From: Lachnoclostridium phytofermentans ISDg
Lineage (GTDB): Bacteria > Bacillota > Clostridia > Lachnospirales > Lachnospiraceae
Length of the DNA: 64,000 bases
Assembly (NCBI RefSeq): GCF_000018685.1
Contig: NC_010001.1
Location: 2,744,001 to 2,808,000, forward strand
Direction: 5' to 3'
Made by a program: the position numbers and the translations under genes. The notes under the pieces were generated by a model that was not told where the DNA came from, did no database searches, and was given only the letters and a program-made list of their open reading frames with translations. The first letter of the stretch is position 1. Every line of letters begins with the position of its first letter. Of this stretch, positions 51,272 through 62,700 are shown piece by piece.

Positions 51272-52264
51272 TTAACCAACAATACCGCTTCGTTCCACGC
51301 CTTCAATAAATCGCTTTTGTAACAATACATAAACGATAACAACCGGTAAGATAACTAATACAATTCCTGCATATAGATATAGCCTTGCTATCGCTGGTGT
51401 CATTATTCTATCTACATTCGCTATGGTTTGCTGCAATGTTGTTATTTTTCTACTAATCACTATGTTAGGACTAATGTTAAATAAGTTACCAAAAAAAGTG
51501 TCATTATACTGCCATACCAAAGAAAATATAGCTACCGTTAATACGGATGGGATTGCATTCACTAGCATTATGCGAAAATAGGTATACCACATACCCGCTC
51601 CATCCACAAAAGCTGCTTCTTCAATTTCCTTCGGCAATCCTCGGAAAAATTGATTAAAAATATAAATGTATAACCCAGATCTTAAACCACATCCAAATAA
51701 CGTCATAATAAACATTGGCTTCACGGTTCCCAGGTAATTTGGTACCTTCCCTGTTAACATAGAAAACAAGCCAAGTGGATTAAATTTCTGAAAGGTTACA
51801 TAAATCGGTAAGATAACCGTATGTGTCGGTATGACTATCATTACGATAACCAACCCGAATAATAACTTTTTGAAAGGAAAATTAAATCTTGCAAAACCAT
51901 ATCCAACCATAGAGCATATCACTACTTGAATTACCATAAGACTAAGCACATAAGCTAAAGAATTTCCTAGGGTCTTTAGATAATCTAGTCGTAACCATGC
52001 GAGGCGATAACGTTCCATTGTTGGATTTTGAGGTATGATATAGACTAATTTATTTGCAAAGTCTGAGTCCGAAAAAAACGAACTACTCACGATACCTATG
52101 AGTGGACCTAAGATGACATAGCAAATGCCTATCAAAATAATCAGTCGGAATAACCAGAAAAGAGCTTCTTTGGACTTCGTTATGTATTTTTTTCTATTAT
52201 TCGCAAACTGTTTATCGTTTTTCAATTTTTCAATTTCTATCTTACAATTTTGTATGAGATCCAT
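51272..52264 (-). CDS. Carbohydrate ABC permease, MalG/LplC-like
   Basis: This 330-aa integral protein has six core membrane segments and the EAA loop (EIEEAAFVDGAGMWYTYFRIMLVNAIPS) that contacts the ATPase. It pairs with the permease encoded 13 bp upstream to form a CUT1 importer channel. The ATG at 52264 follows GGAGGG. Substrates are probably mannooligosaccharides, inferred from the neighbouring GH130 and GH26 genes. Confidence 0.9.
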   Translation of the reverse strand: MDLIQNCKIEIEKLKNDKQFANNRKKYITKSKEALFWLFRLIILIGICYVILGPLIGIVSSSFFSDSDFANKLVYIIPQNPTMERYRLAWLRLDYLKTLGNSLAYVLSLMVIQVVICSMVGYGFARFNFPFKKLLFGLVIVMIVIPTHTVILPIYVTFQKFNPLGLFSMLTGKVPNYLGTVKPMFIMTLFGCGLRSGLYIYIFNQFFRGLPKEIEEAAFVDGAGMWYTYFRIMLVNAIPSVLTVAIFSLVWQYNDTFFGNLFNISPNIVISRKITTLQQTIANVDRIMTPAIARLYLYAGIVLVILPVVIVYVLLQKRFIEGVERSGIVG

Positions 52265-52277
52265 TGTGCCCTCCTCT

Positions 52278-53195
52278 CTAGTTATAATAAAAAGTCTTCT
52301 TTGATATAGTTCCACAAACAATAATAAGGAATAAACAAACAACAATCATACTAATTAAACTCATTAAAGATCCTAGCCCATAATTTTTGGTCATAAAGAT
52401 TGTATTATAGGATAGTTGCACTACATCACTGTTTGCAAAGTTATCAACTACCGTATAAACAATATTCGTTAGTATCAAAGGCATTATCATCGGTAAGGTT
52501 ACCTTCCAAAATGTTTCATAACCAGTGGCACCCTCTATCTTAGCTACTTCATACAAGGAACTTGGAACCGCTTGCAATGCTGCAATAAAGATAATAATTT
52601 GAACTCCGGAGGCGGTGATAATACTACTAAGTCGGGATACTGCTCCAATAATATATAAAAAAACAGCATCGGGTATTGCTATATCACTAAAGAGACGTAG
52701 ATAGTATTCGATATTTACTCCGGTTGAGGTAGCGCTTACGATTTCGTCCGGTGCAGAAGCTATTCCACCACCCATTAATTGCGTCGATAACGCAATGGCT
52801 TGTTGAATCGCTTCTGAATTTAGAATAACTGGTAGAAAAAATACTGCTCTGACAAACGTTCTTCCCTTGAACTTTTTATTTAGTAATAGTGCAACAAAAA
52901 TACTAAAAAAGATAATTAACGGTATATCCACGACCATATCAAGCATGGAAGAAGTAAGTACTTGTTTAAAGGTTGGATGTGAAGTAAATAATTCTTTGAA
53001 ATTAGCTAATCCAGTGTAGGTTAAGGTATATCCAACACCACCATCTTCAATGGTAGCAACCGACATGCCAAAACGTATGGTCATAATCAAACTTCTTAAG
53101 TAAAAAAGGATAAATCCAATTAACCATGGAGAGATGAAGAGTAAGCCAACAATAGCTCTTTTACGGCTGAGTGTTAATTTCTTTTTTTTCTTCAT
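52278..53195 (-). CDS. Carbohydrate ABC permease, MalF/UgpA-like
   Basis: This 305-aa protein has six membrane segments and the EAA motif (LYEVAKIEGATGYETFWKVTLPMIMP). It is the partner of the permease at 51272-52264. Its start overlaps the end of the DUF5696 gene by 35 nt; ATG 53195 follows GGAGGAACGA. The extra-long loop between the second and third segments (residues about 130-170) is larger than usual. Confidence 0.9.
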   Translation of the reverse strand: MKKKKKLTLSRKRAIVGLLFISPWLIGFILFYLRSLIMTIRFGMSVATIEDGGVGYTLTYTGLANFKELFTSHPTFKQVLTSSMLDMVVDIPLIIFFSIFVALLLNKKFKGRTFVRAVFFLPVILNSEAIQQAIALSTQLMGGGIASAPDEIVSATSTGVNIEYYLRLFSDIAIPDAVFLYIIGAVSRLSSIITASGVQIIIFIAALQAVPSSLYEVAKIEGATGYETFWKVTLPMIMPLILTNIVYTVVDNFANSDVVQLSYNTIFMTKNYGLGSLMSLISMIVVCLFLIIVCGTISKKTFYYN

Positions 53196-55770
53196 TCGTT
53201 CCTCCCTCCATTTCATAACCCTTTGCAGGGATTATTATGCCATCCGTCTTATATGCGAAATTCGTTGTATTTACATAGATGATAATACCGTTGTTGTATG
53301 TTATTTTTCTTACACCAGTATCTAAAATCTCATGTTTTTTTATGGTTGCACCAGTTACATTCTTTAGGACACTGTTAACTTCAGAATATAAAGAGATGGC
53401 ATCCTGCTTCCAGTTTTCAAAAGTCGTGCTATATTTACTATTCAGACCGGTATATTTTAGTTCTGAAGAGCTTTGATAGGTAAATGTAAAATGAGGTGCT
53501 GCTCCATATTCAATTAATTTTAAAATTACATCACTCTTATCACTGGTATCCATCAGATTGATTGCACTGCCACAGTAATCGATACAACCATGGAAAATCA
53601 TCTGGTATAGTGGTATTTCTTCATCCATGAGAAAGAAATCATTATGCACAAGCGGCGCATTTAAAATATTCGATGCATAAGGAAGGGAATAAGAATTTCC
53701 TCCGCTAACCATCATCTGTTTTCCTGTCCTCTTTAATGTTTCAAACTGCGCTTCCACAACTTGTTTCGCTTCCTCACGATTGATAAAATTCGTTCTTTTC
53801 TTATCCGAAGTAAGAACGTCTCCTAAATCACGTAATGAGATTCCAGTAATATCAATGTCTTTGATTCCTTTTGAAAAACCAGTTACATAGCGAGGTAAAA
53901 ACTTTGGTGAAACTAGGTTGTAGATAGTCTCTGGATATCCAAGAGAGGATAACTGAATCAGCGTAGTTGGGTTTACCTGGCCGAAGATTCCTTCCATAGC
54001 ACTACCGAAATAGAACACATTTTCAACTTTATGTTTATAACGCTTACTGATCCAAGTAACCTTTTGAAAAGCGACATCTGCATAGAGTTTTCCGCCATTT
54101 TCCTCTAAAGCTTTAGATAAATTTTCTAATTCTTTTTCGCTACCTAGTTTTTTTATTAATTTAAATTTATCTGTAACATCATGGAAGTAACCTCCATTAA
54201 ATGTCCCTTGATAATTCATGATTATTTTGTTGACACCGTTCTGATTTAAGTCTTTTACTATGGTATTTGCATCTTCATACGTTGTCGCCTTATAAATCTC
54301 CCGGTACTGAGTACCTAAAAAGAAATTAGTACGCTTAACTCCGCCAATTACATCCATATAGAAATTAAGTTCCGTATTTTCCGCGTGTTTGGTTAGTTTT
54401 CCTTCTGATATCAAGCGCTCTCTGTAATAGTTTGCCATACCAGAATATCCATCGTACTCTTTCGTTAACATCGAATAGCGAACGGTGAAGTCTTGCTTCA
54501 TCATCTTAGGTTCAATAATGGTCATCATCGTATCGTTTCCCGTATTTCCACCGATAGCAACTAATTCAAATCCTCTAACCGGGAAGGATACAAAAGCATT
54601 ATTATACGAGTTTCGTACTCCTGAAATGCTTGCTGAAATATTAGCAAGGGAATCTCCTGATTCAATCGTAGCTAATACCCCATAATTCTCTTTTTGAATA
54701 CCAAATAACGGTAATCTAGCAGGTTCTGTGTTTTCTACCACGGCGATATCAGCAACCAATGGATCAATTCCGTAAACAAATTGTGAGTATTCGGCTGCAT
54801 TTACCTTCCCGTTATTAAAATAAACTAAGGAGCCAGAACCATTTGGTAGAACAAGATAGCCGGATTCCTCCATACCCCCAGCCGCAAAATAGCGTAATAA
54901 TTGGATGCGATATAATTTTCCTCCGCCATATTCTTCAATTTGCGAGGTGTTAACCGTTGCTTTGATCCCATCTCCCACTAAACGGTATTCTAATGGTATT
55001 GTAAAAGAGATAGGAAGTTCAACATCCCCTTCTGCAACCGACATATCATTCCTATAGTCTTCTTCTGAATAGCCAGCTAAAATTAGGTATGATTCGATTT
55101 TATTTAAGGTAGCCATTGCAGCATTGATATCAAAAGCTAATTCTAAATATCCGCTGTAATCTTTTGATTCCTTATAACGTTTTCTAACATACTTTGCATC
55201 TTTTTCATCCAAATTTGCTAGGAAGGATTCTAAACGCTCGCTTTTTATGTACATTGGTACAATTCCAGTTTTACTTTTCGCATCACCAATTTTATAAATA
55301 AAGCGAAAACCATCCTTAATTGCTTCAATCGTAATCTGGTTTAACAATGTGGAATGCTCATAGGAGTTAAAGTTACTAAGTGCTTGATTGTTATTAAAAT
55401 ATTCTACAATCAATTGCGATTTCAGTAAGTTCTTATTTACTTCATTTGCTAAGGTATCTGCATCTGCATGTTGTGGATTACTATAAGCAATTTCTCCATT
55501 TCTCTTATCATAAATTGCGATTTCCCCAGTATGTTGATTTACATATAATTTTAAATTTGCATTCTCTACTCCAAGAACCATTCCTTCTACCGATGGACTA
55601 TTGTCTGTGAGCGGTATGAATTTTTTTCCCTCTTCATAAGAATACTCTAATAAATAGTCCTTATAGTCATCGTAGAACACATAATGAATCAAATAATAAA
55701 CGCCATAGCTGATTACTCCAACCAGGAGTACCGCTAAGCACGAAAGAAGTATTTTCTTTAACAACTTCAT
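53161..55770 (-). CDS. DUF5696-family membrane-anchored protein
   Basis: This 869-aa protein has one N-terminal helix (about 7-28) and a large outside part. The first half (about 60-400) is beta-rich. The second half (about 440-800) looks like a TIM-barrel-type fold with patterns such as IIMNYQGTFNGGYFHD, LYADVAFQKVTW and ISLRDLGDVL. I recognise the family as DUF5696, found in sugar-transport loci of Paenibacillus and Lachnospiraceae; no activity is known to me. A glycan-cleaving or glycan-holding role is inferred from the fold and context. It links the two transporter halves of the operon (13 bp after YIP1, overlapping the next permease). Confidence 0.75.
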   Translation of the reverse strand: MKLLKKILLSCLAVLLVGVISYGVYYLIHYVFYDDYKDYLLEYSYEEGKKFIPLTDNSPSVEGMVLGVENANLKLYVNQHTGEIAIYDKRNGEIAYSNPQHADADTLANEVNKNLLKSQLIVEYFNNNQALSNFNSYEHSTLLNQITIEAIKDGFRFIYKIGDAKSKTGIVPMYIKSERLESFLANLDEKDAKYVRKRYKESKDYSGYLELAFDINAAMATLNKIESYLILAGYSEEDYRNDMSVAEGDVELPISFTIPLEYRLVGDGIKATVNTSQIEEYGGGKLYRIQLLRYFAAGGMEESGYLVLPNGSGSLVYFNNGKVNAAEYSQFVYGIDPLVADIAVVENTEPARLPLFGIQKENYGVLATIESGDSLANISASISGVRNSYNNAFVSFPVRGFELVAIGGNTGNDTMMTIIEPKMMKQDFTVRYSMLTKEYDGYSGMANYYRERLISEGKLTKHAENTELNFYMDVIGGVKRTNFFLGTQYREIYKATTYEDANTIVKDLNQNGVNKIIMNYQGTFNGGYFHDVTDKFKLIKKLGSEKELENLSKALEENGGKLYADVAFQKVTWISKRYKHKVENVFYFGSAMEGIFGQVNPTTLIQLSSLGYPETIYNLVSPKFLPRYVTGFSKGIKDIDITGISLRDLGDVLTSDKKRTNFINREEAKQVVEAQFETLKRTGKQMMVSGGNSYSLPYASNILNAPLVHNDFFLMDEEIPLYQMIFHGCIDYCGSAINLMDTSDKSDVILKLIEYGAAPHFTFTYQSSSELKYTGLNSKYSTTFENWKQDAISLYSEVNSVLKNVTGATIKKHEILDTGVRKITYNNGIIIYVNTTNFAYKTDGIIIPAKGYEMEGGTNEEKKEINTQP

Positions 55771-55783
55771 GTCTTATGTCCTC

Positions 55784-56416
55784 CTAGCCTCGATTTTGTA
55801 ATTCAATATAAACATTCCGAAAGAAACCATATACTTGAGATAATAAATCAAAAAGCATCATTGTTATAAAGATAATAATTAACATAGAAAAAAAGGTTAA
55901 TATTAAAGTTACTAAAGTTTTGGCTAGGGAATAATTGTGAATAATCATAATACCCATAAGAATTAAAATTGCTGTCCATGCAACCCCAAATACAAGGATA
56001 AGGTAATAAAATGCTTCTTCGTCTGCTGCAACAAACCCCGATATTATCGTTGCAGGGATTAAAGTTAATACGAGTGGTAACAAAGCATATCCTACCGACG
56101 TTACGATATCCTTAAATCGCCCTTCTCCTCCCATTAAACAGGTAACAGACCAATTACCAATACAAAAAAGGAGAAATAAAAGCATTACCCCACCTAATTC
56201 GTTCATAGAATCCACACTTCTTGGATCTACGTCATTTACAATAAAACTTGCATGGATACGGTTCATACTAAAGCAAAAACTAAATAATGCTGTTATGATT
56301 ATGGCTACTGGAACACTTCCTCGCTCTCTGTGTCTTAATTCATAATACCCGTCTGCAGGGTGAGTCAGAATATAAAACGGATACCGCAATTTTCCCTTCG
56401 AAAACCAACGTTTCAT
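55784..56416 (-). CDS. YIP1-family membrane protein
   Basis: This 210-aa protein has a polar N-terminus (FYILTHPADGYYELRHRERGS, the YIP1 entry pattern) and five predicted membrane helices. Its start overlaps the NHL-protein stop by 4 nt (ATGA). Bacterial YIP1 proteins have no settled function. Fixed placement between NHL and DUF5696 genes inside a transporter operon suggests a joint membrane complex. Confidence 0.8.
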   Translation of the reverse strand: MKRWFSKGKLRYPFYILTHPADGYYELRHRERGSVPVAIIITALFSFCFSMNRIHASFIVNDVDPRSVDSMNELGGVMLLFLLFCIGNWSVTCLMGGEGRFKDIVTSVGYALLPLVLTLIPATIISGFVAADEEAFYYLILVFGVAWTAILILMGIMIIHNYSLAKTLVTLILTFFSMLIIIFITMMLFDLLSQVYGFFRNVYIELQNRG

Positions 56417-57903
56417 TCTAATCCACCCCCATCCGTATTATCTACTATATTCTTTCGTTTTCTTATGATTGATTTCGTGATCATAGTTCCTGCTAAAATA
56501 ACAACAATTCCTGTTAGTAGAAAACTTAGATTTTGCTTTAATATTTCATTACGATAGCGCTTGTAGGCTATGGAATAATACTCACGGCTCATACCAAGTT
56601 TTAAATATTTCATTGCCAACTTATTATCTCCTTTGGATAAATAAGCTTTTCCGATGCCCACATTTGCAATTTCAAAATTTTCGTCAAGCTTTAAAACCTG
56701 CTCCCATTTTTCAACCGCTAAGGATTCATCCCCATCAAAGCGAAGCGCTACTGCATCGTTAATTAACGTTCCATATTCGGTTGCTTGAAACACTAAAATT
56801 TCAGCTCTTGTTGAATCTAATACTAAAATCATATTATTTGATGATTCAATTGCCACTGGAGCAACAAAGGTACCCGCCTGCGAACCAAGCCCTCCGAAGA
56901 TATAAAGGAGATTTCCTTCATAATCGTAGGTGAAGATTCTTCCTCTTCTGGAGTCTAAGATGGAGTAAATTCCATTATTTCGATATACCACATCAACGAT
57001 TTTACTTGGCCCTGCGTAGCTGTTCATTCCACCGGTCCTTAAATCCCCGCCTACATTCTTCTTTACTCCTTTTTTTATTACGTCTTCACCGCTAGGATTT
57101 AATCTACGTACCGCCTGTTCTCCAGCATTATCAATATTTGATGCGAAGATAAAACCTTTTTCATCGATATCGATTCCTGTAAATTCGGTTGGGATAAATA
57201 GTGACTGTCTGCTCCGTTCTTTTTTTGTTGATAATCTCCGCCAAAACTTCTCCCATAGTGTAATCTCAACCTTAATGGTTCCAAAGAAACTAGTAAATTG
57301 ACCATCCGAATCAAAAACCATAATTCCTTCCGTCATACCTTTCGCGATACAAAAGATACGGTCTGCATAATCTACAGTAACTTTAAGAGGTGTAAAAACA
57401 TAACCTGCTTCTAAAACATCGCTTTGCGGATTATCTACAATCTTTATTAATTGGTCTTCCGAATTAAGTACCACGATTCGTTTGTTCTCAGAATCTGCGA
57501 TGTAAAGTTCATTTTTCTTCGATATTGCTATACCGTAAGGTCGGTTAAAATGATCAGTGGTACCGTTATTGTTAAACTCTGTAATGACCCGAACTAATTT
57601 TGTCATGGTGTCATTTAGCACCACAATCTTGTTATTGTTAGTATCTGCGATGTATACAAGCCCATCCGGTGCAATACATAAATCCTGTGGATTATTAAAT
57701 GCTTTCATTCCAAAGGATACACCTGAAATACTATGATCTGGTACATATGCTGCCGGTGTGTGTACGATATAATCACGATAATCGTAATTATAAGTATCAT
57801 ACGGAACATGATCATTTGCTAACGCTGTCACATTACCAAACATCATACAAAAGATTAGGGTAGTGATTATTACAGCGATTCGCGTTTGCTTCTTTAATTT
57901 CAT
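56413..57903 (-). CDS. NHL-repeat beta-propeller protein with TPR and C-terminal membrane helix
   Basis: This 496-aa protein has a signal peptide or anchor (about 8-30). NHL repeats (about 60-370) follow, for example GLVYIADTNNNKIVVLN and ELYIADSENKRIVVLN, forming a six-bladed propeller. A short TPR-like stretch (about 395-450) comes next, then a membrane helix near 465-485 with a basic tail. The propeller lies outside the cell and could bind a glycan or a partner protein. It follows the permease gene by 11 bp and overlaps the YIP1 gene. Confidence 0.8.
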   Translation of the reverse strand: MKLKKQTRIAVIITTLIFCMMFGNVTALANDHVPYDTYNYDYRDYIVHTPAAYVPDHSISGVSFGMKAFNNPQDLCIAPDGLVYIADTNNNKIVVLNDTMTKLVRVITEFNNNGTTDHFNRPYGIAISKKNELYIADSENKRIVVLNSEDQLIKIVDNPQSDVLEAGYVFTPLKVTVDYADRIFCIAKGMTEGIMVFDSDGQFTSFFGTIKVEITLWEKFWRRLSTKKERSRQSLFIPTEFTGIDIDEKGFIFASNIDNAGEQAVRRLNPSGEDVIKKGVKKNVGGDLRTGGMNSYAGPSKIVDVVYRNNGIYSILDSRRGRIFTYDYEGNLLYIFGGLGSQAGTFVAPVAIESSNNMILVLDSTRAEILVFQATEYGTLINDAVALRFDGDESLAVEKWEQVLKLDENFEIANVGIGKAYLSKGDNKLAMKYLKLGMSREYYSIAYKRYRNEILKQNLSFLLTGIVVILAGTMITKSIIRKRKNIVDNTDGGGLE

Positions 57904-57914
57904 TCACTATCCTC

Positions 57915-58802
57915 CTATTCTTTCATACCTGATGTTGTCATCGTTTCAAGAATATTACTTTGACAGATTAAAAAGAAGGTAATCGGGATTGCTGCCAGTA
58001 TAAAACTAACTGCTGCGGAAGCACCCGCTCTTTTAGCACCGCCTGCGGTAATCTGCTGTAAGGCAAATTGTAAAGGTTTTAATTCTTCACTTCGTAAGAA
58101 GGTGCTTCCAGTATTCCCCCACATCTGCTGAAATTGAAAGATTGCGAGCGTTAACCATGCCGGTTTTACGTTAGGCATAATAATGGTCCAGTAGGTCTTC
58201 CATTCACTTGCACCATCTAGTCTGGAAGATTCAACTAGCGTGGTTGGTATCTGCTCCATAAACTGTTTCATTAGATAAAGTCCCATACCAAACTGCCAAG
58301 CTGGAAGTATTAATGCTAAGTACGTATTGTTAATATGTAAGAATGAAATTATCATATAATTTGGAATCTGTGTTACTGTCCAAGAAAACATCATGGATAA
58401 TACAATCATATGGAAGATAATTTTCTTTCCAGGAAAGTCATGTTTTGCTAATGGATAGGCTGCTAGTGAAGCGACCAGTACATGACCAACCGTTCCAAAT
58501 CCTGTGATAATAAAAGTATTAAAGATGTATCTTGAGAATGGTACCCAAGTATCATTCATCAATACAAACAGGTCCGTAAAGTTTTCTAAGGTCGGATTCT
58601 TTACGAAGATTGCCGGAGGATATTTAAAAATTTCATCCAATGGCTTTAGTGCATTATTCGCAATCATAACGAGCGGAAGCGCCATAAAGATACCGCAAAA
58701 AAACATCAAGGTGAATAATAGCCCATTCCCGGCAGCGGAACGGTTTAGCTGCTTTTGCCTACGAAATAATCGCCTTTTAGGCTTCATGTAATCTCTAGCC
58801 AC
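57915..58802 (-). CDS. Carbohydrate ABC permease, MalG-like
   Basis: This 295-aa membrane protein has six helices and the EAA-type loop (TLVESSRLDGASEWKTYWTIIMPNVKP), in which the usual EAA reads ESS. It is one bp downstream of the other permease gene, so the two are coupled. Together with the giant binding protein upstream it makes a second CUT1-type importer in this locus. Confidence 0.9.
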   Translation of the reverse strand: MARDYMKPKRRLFRRQKQLNRSAAGNGLLFTLMFFCGIFMALPLVMIANNALKPLDEIFKYPPAIFVKNPTLENFTDLFVLMNDTWVPFSRYIFNTFIITGFGTVGHVLVASLAAYPLAKHDFPGKKIIFHMIVLSMMFSWTVTQIPNYMIISFLHINNTYLALILPAWQFGMGLYLMKQFMEQIPTTLVESSRLDGASEWKTYWTIIMPNVKPAWLTLAIFQFQQMWGNTGSTFLRSEELKPLQFALQQITAGGAKRAGASAAVSFILAAIPITFFLICQSNILETMTTSGMKE

Positions 58803-58803
58803 C

Positions 58804-59739
58804 TTATTCCCCTACCCTTCTTAGTAATCTTTGAACAAGTTTATTCGTTCCTACCATCAGTAAGAATAACACGCTAGCAATGGCGGAAGCATAACCCATC
58901 TCAAAACGATAAGTACCATAGTCAAGTAAATGCGTTACTATCGTAGTACCAGCATAATTCACACTCGGGTTACCAGCTAATTGTATGGATACATCAGCGA
59001 TTGCAAAGGATTGCGTGATTTGCATAACCGCACCAAACATTAATTGAGGCTTCATGGCTGGTAATGTCACATGCCATAGTTCTTGCCATCTGTTCTTAAC
59101 TCCATCAACTGCTGCCGCCTCGTATAACGTACGATCAACCGTTTGTAATCCTGCGATAAATGCTAAGAATCCAGTACCAAGACTTAACCATAATTGGACC
59201 ACAATAAGGAACGGTAAGATGTATTTCGCATCCTTCATCCAAATCTTCGCTTCATTTATAACACCCCAGTTCATTAAGAAGCCATTCAAGATGCCGTAAC
59301 GATCTCCGGTAAAGATTAGATTCCAGATTAAATATGCCTGCCCGCAGATGGAAGGTGCATAGAAAACTAAGGTTAGGAAAGCTCTTAACTTTCCATGAAA
59401 CTCATTGATAATCCATGCAAATAACAGGCAAAGTAAATAGCTGGCTGGTCCCGTAATTATTGCAAAGAGTAACGTATTTTTTAAAGCAATGAGGAATATA
59501 TTATCCTCTAAAAAAAGTTTCGTGTAGTTTGCCCATCCAATAAATGTTGGAGCTTCTAACATATTAAAATAAGTAAAACTTAAGATAATGGATACCAAAA
59601 TTGGTAACACAGTAAAGAAAAAGAATAGTATTAGGTACGGTGCCATCATAAGGTAGGAAGTTTTACTTTTGACGATTCGCTTTCTTAATGACGATTTCCT
59701 TCTTACTTCAATTAATATATCTTGCTGATTTTTAGCCAA
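58804..59739 (-). CDS. Carbohydrate ABC permease, MalF-like
   Basis: This 311-aa protein has six membrane segments and the EAA loop LYEAAAVDGVKNRWQELWHVTLPAMKP. It works with the permease at 57915-58802. It follows the binding-protein gene by 18 bp. No ATPase gene is in the window, as usual where a shared ATPase serves several CUT1 systems. Confidence 0.9.
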   Translation of the reverse strand: MAKNQQDILIEVRRKSSLRKRIVKSKTSYLMMAPYLILFFFFTVLPILVSIILSFTYFNMLEAPTFIGWANYTKLFLEDNIFLIALKNTLLFAIITGPASYLLCLLFAWIINEFHGKLRAFLTLVFYAPSICGQAYLIWNLIFTGDRYGILNGFLMNWGVINEAKIWMKDAKYILPFLIVVQLWLSLGTGFLAFIAGLQTVDRTLYEAAAVDGVKNRWQELWHVTLPAMKPQLMFGAVMQITQSFAIADVSIQLAGNPSVNYAGTTIVTHLLDYGTYRFEMGYASAIASVLFLLMVGTNKLVQRLLRRVGE

Positions 59740-59757
59740 AATTTCCCCTCCTAATCC

Positions 59758-62700
59758 TTAGTCATTCGACAATGGCATATGAAATTCTTTTCTCTTGTAA
59801 TTAATTTCATCATTAATATAGATGATATTATCCATGAGGCACTCTCTTGCAGATGCAGAATCCGTATTCGTGGTTACTTTATAGAATGCATTGTCGATGT
59901 TTCTCCAAGTAAAGTATCCACCTGGTACCTGTCTTGTACCAACAACACTTTGAAACTGTTTCTTTAAAGCATTGTAATCTGCAGATGGCCATGGAAGGCT
60001 TTCAAATGCTTCTTTATTCGCAGTTGCTACACGCGCAGAAGCTCCCATTAAACTTTCCATCTCTTTTCCATAAAGTGTTTGTATCTCTGCGCTAGTCCAC
60101 CACTTTAAAAATTCCCAGGAGTCTTCTTTATATTTTGACGACTCCATAATAACGCAGGCTGAACCAACACTAGCTACATTTCGATTTATTGTCCCGTCTT
60201 CTTTCCTCATACCAGGGACCGGTGCAAATCCCCACAGCCCTTTGATGTCGGGAGCAGAAACTTGAAAATTATTATAAACAGAATAATCCGCAATAATGAT
60301 TGGACATTCCCCAGTACGAAATCGGTCCTCAACACTGGTAACTTTATCGAGTTTATATTCGGTATAGAGACTACAATACTCCTTAAATGCGTTAATTCCT
60401 TCATCACTATCTAGTGCAGATTTTGTTGCATCTTCGTTATAATACTGGCCACCGTACTGATTTAGTAGCATTAAGAAATTTAACTCATTTGGTAACATAC
60501 CAAATTCCATCTGATTTTTAGCAAGTACTGACATGATTACTTTCACATCATCCCAAGTTTGTGGTAAGGTAAGTCCCAACTCTTTTAAGATATCTTTTCG
60601 ATAAAACATCATCGGGAATGTTTGTGTCTCTGGGAGAGCGAAGGTATGATTGTCATAGGTGAACGGAACCAGTGCGCTATCAAAAAAGCGCTCCCTAACT
60701 TCCTTTAAGTCACTAAACTGACTTAAGTCAGCAACCGCATTACGAAGTCCATAATTCATAGGCATATCATTCGAGCTTTGGATTGCGCTATTATAAGTTG
60801 GATTTGATATATTAAGCTGAATCGCGACATCGGGTCCTTGGCCAGCAAGCGTTGCTTGTAGTAAAGTTCCCATATCAACGAGCATTACATTTACATTAAT
60901 TCCTGTTCTCTTTGTAAAGGTCTCATCAATCAAGGATTTGATTACATTTGCCTGGTCACGTCCAGTACCAACCCATAACGTAATGGTATGGCTTTCTTTC
61001 CCTCTTTCTGAAACATTACCAATCTGGTTGTAATCGATAACAAAGGAATAAAAAAGTCTACAAATCTCGTACCATAATTTCGACCAGAAAGAACTTCTCG
61101 ATATATTCGCATCCACATCTGGCGAATAGATGTAAATGGCATCTAACTGTAAAGGTTGCGAAACTGCCCCTGATAACCAAGTTCCTACCGCACGAACGTT
61201 AATCTTATAAGAAGTCACAATCTTTTTAAAATATTCCTGATCTTTTATTAAGTCCTCTAACTGATCACGCATCGTTACTAAAACAGCTTCCTTATCACTA
61301 CTTCCTCCTGCTACCTCACGTAAATGTTTGATTGCGAAATCGAGTTGATTATGTACATCGATTAGCTCAGCTTCTAGCTCTGGTAATTTTGCTTCAATCT
61401 GATAATCACTATAAATATCCGGTTTCACACCCGTAATACGGATGATCTTTCGATAGATAGAGTTTAGTTTTGATAAGGATTCTTGAACCTCTCCGATGAT
61501 ACTAGAGAATTCGCCTAATACGTTTTGCATACGAAGGGTATGATTTCCTGCTTCTAAATAAATCTTATAGGCATCATTATTTTCATCCATTAAGGTATCA
61601 AATCTCCAATTGGATTGATATTGGAAGCCATAATCGCTTAGTTCATTGAACAAAACATTACCGTCAATTGTAATTTTTCGCGAAACATAGATACCTCTTA
61701 CGAAATTTTGTTTCGCATAGAACCCAATTTTGTAATAACCGCTCTCTGGTACCTCAAAATCCCATTCCATCCACTGGCCTACCAAACGCCAGGAATTGCC
61801 TCCAATCGTGTTGTTTAGCAGTTCTTTGGTACTTGAAGGATAAACCGCAGGGGAGGATTGGTCTTGTTTTGGATACAACATTTGCGAAGACGTTTTCGTA
61901 ACAGATTCTGCTTCGACCCTTACAAGAATGCCTGACGTATCCTTTGCATTCATCCCATCCCATTCTGCTTTTTTAGTTTTATAGTCTACTACTTCCGTTG
62001 TATTATTTAAGGTAATCCTACGAAGTAACATCGGTTCTCTTAAAGAAAGCATAGAAATTTTATGTACTCCTTCAGTAAAATACACCGAAAGCTGATTTAT
62101 AACAAAGCCATTACTGTCATATAAATAACTCGTAATCCATTCTGGTGTTTCATAAAGCGTCGGCTTTAAGTCATTTCCTTGATTATCTTTTTCCCATTTC
62201 TTTGTCGGTATTCCATCCTCATTGAGGTAGGTTTCTGTAATGTTGTTTGACCATACTCTGGAGAATTCAATAAGTGCCAGTTCATCGTAGGGAAGTTCTC
62301 CATCAATAAAGAAACTCCTTTGAATTTCAGAATTCTTTCCCTCAATTGGATAATAAGTTAAGGCAATATCATAAAAACCTGCATTTTTTATATCTACTTC
62401 ATATTCAATAAATCCCGTTTCTGAAATAATAACCGAGGTTCCATCCATGCCTTCATAATCGTTCAATTCTTCTGGTATTGCGGCTATTTCTTTCTTGTTT
62501 GAATCAAGTTCGCCCTCTGTATAATAAACATAATCATTTGCTTCAATCGTGTACTCATCCGGAGGTTTCACATTGTTAAAGCCTTCCTTATAAATCGTAT
62601 ATCGCGGAATGGATTTGTCAACGGAATAGGAACCAACAATTTCTTCGTAATCAGCCAATGTTTTATTTTCGGCAGCAATTATAGTCTTTCCACTTTGAAT

